Source: Clostridia bacterium
GTDB taxonomy: Bacteria; Bacillota; Clostridia; Oscillospirales; QAMX01
Assembly (NCBI GenBank): GCA_017556885.1
Contig: JAFYLV010000143.1
Coordinates: forward strand, 1-9,366
DNA length: 9,366 bases
Direction of reading: 5' to 3'
Below, in pieces: positions 6,696 through 9,366 of this stretch. Within the stretch, counting starts at the first letter, position 1; each line of letters opens with the position of its first letter. The notes under the pieces are model-generated. The model saw only the letters and a program-made list of their open reading frames with translations. It made no database searches and was not told the DNA's origin. The position numbers and the translations under genes were made by a program.

Positions 6696-7959
6696 GTTTG
6701 GTTCCCTTTCGTCTTTCTTTCAGTTCTTTCCAATAGGTTTCGGAGGCCTTTTCCATGCGGTTGTCTCCGAAACGGTAGTAGGTCTGTCCCTTGAGGGAAT
6801 CGGGCATGTACTGCTGCTCTACCCAGTGCTCCGGGCAGATGTGCGGATATACATAACCCTTGGCGTGACCGAGCTTTTGAGCGCCGGCGTAGTGACCGTC
6901 CCGCAGATCGTCGGGAATGGGGCCGCCCTTTCCTTCGGCGACGTCGCGCATGGCGGCATCGATAGCCATGACAACGGAGTTGGATTTCGGTGCCGTGGCA
7001 AGCAGGATGCAGGCCTCCGCCAGGGGACGCTGTGCCTCCGGAAGACCGAGCTGCATAGCGCTGTCCACGCAGGACTTTGTAATGCTCACCGCCTGGGGAT
7101 ATGCAAGACCGACATCCTCCGAGGCGACACACAGAAGCCGCCGGCAGGCGGAGATCATATCCCCGGCATGGAGCAGCCGCGCCAGATAGTGCAGTGCTGC
7201 GTCGGGATCGGAGCCGCGCAGAGATTTGTGAAAAGCGGAGAGAATGTCGTAATGGGCATCTCCGTCCTTATCGTAGTGCATGGCGGAGCGCTGGGTGACG
7301 GCTTTGGCATCCTCCAGGTTGGGGGCTGCCTTGCCGGCAAGCATGAGCATCTCGACGGCGTTGATAGCCTTGCGCACGTCACCGCCCGCAGCGGTGGCGA
7401 TGTGGTGCAGAACCTCGTCGGAAAGCATCACGTCGCAGCCGTATTCGGCGCGGGCAAGCTTTGCAGCCCTGGCCGCCACCGGAAGGATCTCCTCCGGGGC
7501 GGGGGGCCTGAATTCAAAAACGGTACAACGGGAAAGGATGGCGTTGTAGATGTAAAAATAGGGGTTTTCCGTGGTGGAGGCGATGAGGGTGATACGGCCG
7601 TTCTCAATAAACTCCAGCAGAGACTGCTGCTGCTTTTTGTTGAAATACTGGATCTCGTCCAGATACAGTAGGGTGCCGGAGGCACCGAGAAGACTGTCGG
7701 TTTCCGCAATGATATCCTTGATATCCCCTGTGCCGGCGGTGGTGGCATTGAGCCGGTGGAGCCGCCGGTCGGTACGCCGGGCAATGATGTTCGCCACGGT
7801 GGTCTTTCCAATGCCGGAGGGGCCGTAGAAGATCATATTGGGGATATTTCCGCTTTCAATCACGCCGCGCAGGATCCCGCCGGGACCCAGCAGATGGCGC
7901 TGACCGGCAACGTCCTCAAAGCTTTCCGGACGGATCAAATCCGCCAGTGGTCTGTACAT
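6679..7959 (-). CDS. rarA: Replication-associated recombination protein A (RarA/MgsA family AAA+ ATPase)
   Basis: RarA is a clamp-loader-like AAA+ ATPase that forms tetramers, interacts with single-strand binding protein and helps rescue or remodel stalled replication forks. Seen in 426 residues: the family start MYRPLADLIRPESFEDVAGQ, Walker A GPSGIGKT (46-53), Walker B LLYLDEIQ (97-104, D101/E102), the FNKKQQQSLL segment, sensor-1 ASTTENP (127-133), the arginine finger in ILSRC (R144), and a sensor-2-like GGDVRKAIN. The C-terminal tetramerisation half includes SEDVGLAYP and the end block with GYVYPH, EHWVEQQYMPD and YYRFGDNR. Length is normal for the family. AGGAGG lies 7 nt before the ATG. 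It follows glyA by 39 nt and overlaps gdpP by 17 nt. DnaB, its likely partner at the fork, is encoded three genes downstream. The DEIQYF variant replaces the DEIHRF common in proteobacteria; I believe this is usual in Clostridia. Confidence 0.96.
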   Translation of the reverse strand: MYRPLADLIRPESFEDVAGQRHLLGPGGILRGVIESGNIPNMIFYGPSGIGKTTVANIIARRTDRRLHRLNATTAGTGDIKDIIAETDSLLGASGTLLYLDEIQYFNKKQQQSLLEFIENGRITLIASTTENPYFYIYNAILSRCTVFEFRPPAPEEILPVAARAAKLARAEYGCDVMLSDEVLHHIATAAGGDVRKAINAVEMLMLAGKAAPNLEDAKAVTQRSAMHYDKDGDAHYDILSAFHKSLRGSDPDAALHYLARLLHAGDMISACRRLLCVASEDVGLAYPQAVSITKSCVDSAMQLGLPEAQRPLAEACILLATAPKSNSVVMAIDAAMRDVAEGKGGPIPDDLRDGHYAGAQKLGHAKGYVYPHICPEHWVEQQYMPDSLKGQTYYRFGDNRMEKASETYWKELKERRKGTKHGKNG

Positions 7960-7966
7960 CGGGCAC

Positions 7967-7972
7967 CCTCCT
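7967..7972 (-). promoter_or_regulatory. Strong ribosome binding site for rarA
   Basis: AGGAGG (within AAAGGAGGG on the minus strand) ends 7 nt before the rarA ATG. It lies in the 39-nt glyA-rarA gap, which has no visible hairpin terminator, so the two genes are probably co-transcribed. Confidence 0.75.
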
Positions 7973-7998
7973 TTCCGCTGGAGTCATCTACGGGGCTT

Positions 7999-9246
7999 TT
8001 AGCCCTCGTACATGGGATACTTGGCGCAGATCTCGCCGACTTCGGCAGCGATCTGATCCTTCTTGGTGTCAAAATCGGTGGCGGTGAGGCGGATGAGGCG
8101 GGCAATGTGCTTCATATCTTCGCCATCGAGGCCGCGGGTGGTGGCAGCGGCGGTGCCGAGACGGAGACCGGAGGTGACGAAGGGGCTCTCCGGATCGTTG
8201 GGGATAGCGTTCTTGTTGGCAGTGATGCGGACCTCGTCGAGACGGTGCTGCATCTCCTTACCGGTGACGTTGAAGTTGCGCAGATCAACAAGGCACAGGT
8301 GGTTGTCGGTGCCGCCGGAGACCAGGTCGAAGCCCTCGGCGAGGAGCGCATCGGCCAGAATGGCGCAGTTGTCGATGACCTTCTGCTGATAGGCCTTGAA
8401 CTCAGGCTGCATGGCCTCGCGGAAGCAGACAGCCTTTGCGGCGATGATGTGCATGAGAGGACCGCCCTGGGAGCCGGGGAAGATGCTCTTGTCGATGACC
8501 TTGGCATGCTTCTCGGGGCAGAGAATGAGACCGCCGCGGGGACCGCGAAGGGTCTTGTGGGTGGTGGTGGTCACGACATCGGCATAAGGAACGGGAGAGG
8601 GATGGAGACCGGCGGCAATGAGACCGGCGATGTGGGCGATATCCACCATGAGGGCGGCGCCGCAGTCCTTTGCGATCTCGGCAAAGCGGGCAAAGTCGAT
8701 GACGCGGGGATAGGCGGAGGCACCGGCAATGATGATCTTGGGTCTCTCCTTCATGGCGATGTCATGGACCTCGTCATAGTTGATGCGGTGGGTATCGTTG
8801 TCAACGCCGTAGGAGATGATGTTGAAGTGACGGCCGGAGATGTTCACGGGGCTGCCGTGGGAAAGGTGACCGCCGTTGGCAAGGCTCATGCCGAGAACGG
8901 TGTCGCCGGGGTTGGCAAAGGCAAGGAAAGCAGCGAGGTTGGCGTTGGCACCGCAGTGGGGCTGAACGTTGGCATGCTCAGCACCGAAGAGAGCGCAGGC
9001 GCGGGAGCGGGCGAGTTCCTCGGCCTTGTCGACCTCTTCGCAGCCGCCGTAGTAGCGCTTGCCGGGATAACCCTCGGCATACTTGTTGGTCAGCACGGTG
9101 CCCATGGCAGCGAGAACGGCGGGGGAGACGAAGTTCTCGGAGGCGATGAGCTCAATATTGCGCTGCTGACGCTGCCACTCACTCACGACGGCGTCGCCGA
9201 GCTCGGGGTCCGCAGCGCGGAGAAATTCCATGTTTTCCTTAATCAT
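7999..9246 (-). CDS. glyA: Serine hydroxymethyltransferase
   Basis: This PLP-dependent cytosolic enzyme converts serine and tetrahydrofolate to glycine and 5,10-methylene-tetrahydrofolate, feeding purine, thymidylate and methionine synthesis. Seen in 415 residues, the normal bacterial length: IELIASENFVS (31-41), NKYAEGYPGKRYYGG (54-68), the PLP-proximal VQPHCGANAN (94-103), VDIAHIAGLIAAG (201-213) with D202 and H205 that contact the cofactor ring, and the lysine signature TTTTHKTLRGPRGG (226-239) with Schiff-base K231. C-terminal motifs include DNHLCLVDL and SGLRLGTAAATTRG. One oddity is C98, where the family usually has serine (QPHSG). The ATG at 9246 has AAAGGA 8 nt upstream. It is the first gene after the promoter and is followed by rarA at 39 nt. 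Active-site lysine and overall architecture are intact, so activity is expected. Confidence 0.98.
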   Translation of the reverse strand: MIKENMEFLRAADPELGDAVVSEWQRQQRNIELIASENFVSPAVLAAMGTVLTNKYAEGYPGKRYYGGCEEVDKAEELARSRACALFGAEHANVQPHCGANANLAAFLAFANPGDTVLGMSLANGGHLSHGSPVNISGRHFNIISYGVDNDTHRINYDEVHDIAMKERPKIIIAGASAYPRVIDFARFAEIAKDCGAALMVDIAHIAGLIAAGLHPSPVPYADVVTTTTHKTLRGPRGGLILCPEKHAKVIDKSIFPGSQGGPLMHIIAAKAVCFREAMQPEFKAYQQKVIDNCAILADALLAEGFDLVSGGTDNHLCLVDLRNFNVTGKEMQHRLDEVRITANKNAIPNDPESPFVTSGLRLGTAAATTRGLDGEDMKHIARLIRLTATDFDTKKDQIAAEVGEICAKYPMYEG

Positions 9247-9254
9247 TTCCGGAT

Positions 9255-9260
9255 TCCTTT
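9255..9260 (-). promoter_or_regulatory. Ribosome binding site for glyA
   Basis: AAAGGA on the minus strand ends 8 nt before the glyA ATG. Spacing and strength are normal and it supports the chosen start. Confidence 0.75.
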
Positions 9261-9288
9261 CTGGTACTTTACTTTTCTGTGTTTTTGC

Positions 9289-9315
9289 GTTACTATATAA
9301 AATATTAATAATAAC
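9289..9315 (-). other. Possible AU-rich stem-loop near the 5' end of the operon leader
   Basis: On the minus strand, GTTATTAT (9315-9308) can pair with ATAGTAAC (9296-9289): 8 pairs, one of them G-U, enclosing an 11-nt AU-rich loop. It would begin about 6 nt after the predicted transcription start. The stem is weak because only one G-C pair is present. It has no U-tract after it and is not a terminator. It could protect the mRNA 5' end, or be chance in AT-rich leader DNA. Confidence 0.3.
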
Positions 9316-9327
9316 CCATGTTAGAAT

Positions 9328-9356
9328 ATTATAACGGATTTATGCCCGAATAGCAA
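9328..9356 (-). promoter_or_regulatory. Sigma-A-type promoter for glyA and the downstream operon
   Basis: On the minus strand there is a -35 box TTGCTA (9356-9351, 4 of 6 consensus bases), a 17-nt spacer, and a perfect -10 box TATAAT (9333-9328). Transcription would start at about 9321, giving a leader of roughly 75 nt before the glyA ATG. The 120 nt upstream of glyA (9247-9366) is the longest non-coding stretch in the window. It is distinctly AT-rich between the -10 box and the ribosome binding site. I see no THF, glycine or SAM riboswitch core in it. Confidence 0.8.
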
Positions 9357-9366
9357 GGGAAAGGTG

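Noticed and set aside
5202..6794. A plus-strand open frame of about 530 codons opposite gdpP
   Set aside because: It lies antisense to a gene with clear domains and catalytic motifs. Its translation is low-complexity (rich in Gly, Asp, Val, His) as expected from the complement of GC-biased codons, and it has no recognisable domain. It is a shadow frame.
6541..7671. A plus-strand open frame of about 376 codons across the rarA-gdpP junction
   Set aside because: It is antisense to two well-supported genes and has no domain or convincing family resemblance.
7960..7998. Possible terminator between glyA and rarA
   Set aside because: The 39 nt contain no stable inverted repeat followed by a T-run. 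They mostly hold the rarA ribosome binding site.
7756..9300. A plus-strand open frame of about 514 codons opposite glyA and the start of rarA
   Set aside because: It mirrors glyA and is dominated by Gly, Val, Ala and Asp runs with no domain. It even runs through the leader between glyA and its promoter. It is a GC-codon shadow, not a gene.
9247..9366. Riboswitch upstream of glyA
   Set aside because: The leader is too short and too AT-rich, and I cannot find the conserved core of THF, glycine or SAM riboswitches.

Overview
This window is a compact run of eight housekeeping genes, all on the minus strand. Transcription order (right to left) is glyA, rarA, gdpP-type phosphodiesterase, rplI, dnaB, tilS, hpt and ftsH; ftsH runs off the left edge. 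Gaps between genes are 29 to 53 nt, and two neighbouring pairs overlap by 17 and 20 nt. No promoter or terminator is evident inside the run, so it reads as one polycistronic operon. The only convincing promoter is upstream of glyA near the right edge. No real gene was found on the plus strand, and there are no tRNA or rRNA genes, insertion sequences, CRISPR arrays or prophage genes.

The organism is most likely a fairly GC-rich member of the Bacillota, probably class Clostridia and plausibly Oscillospiraceae/Ruminococcaceae-like. The orders gdpP-rplI-dnaB and tilS-hpt-ftsH are both well known in Bacillota (for example Bacillus subtilis); here they are fused end to end and preceded by glyA-rarA. 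Ribosome binding sites are strong AAAGGA/AGGAGG types, and the protein sequences resemble clostridial family members. The family-level assignment is inference from protein flavour.

Region by region: 9247-9366 holds a sigma-A-type promoter and an AT-rich leader with a possible 5' stem-loop. 7999-9246 is serine hydroxymethyltransferase (one-carbon units and glycine). 6679-7959 is RarA, a replication-fork maintenance ATPase. 4683-6695 is a membrane-anchored cyclic-di-AMP phosphodiesterase. 4194-4640 is ribosomal protein L9. 2813-4156 is the replicative helicase DnaB. 1504-2832 is the tRNA-Ile lysidine synthetase TilS. 938-1474 is hypoxanthine phosphoribosyltransferase. 1-884 is the N-terminal two-thirds or less of the membrane protease FtsH.

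Functionally the cluster joins replication (RarA, DnaB), translation (L9, TilS), nucleotide and one-carbon supply (GlyA, Hpt), second-messenger turnover (GdpP) and membrane proteostasis (FtsH). This is a growth-linked housekeeping operon, not an accessory system. I did not find an undescribed system. The items worth a second look are residue substitutions at normally conserved sites in the GdpP and GlyA homologues, the coupled gene overlaps, and the 5' leader.
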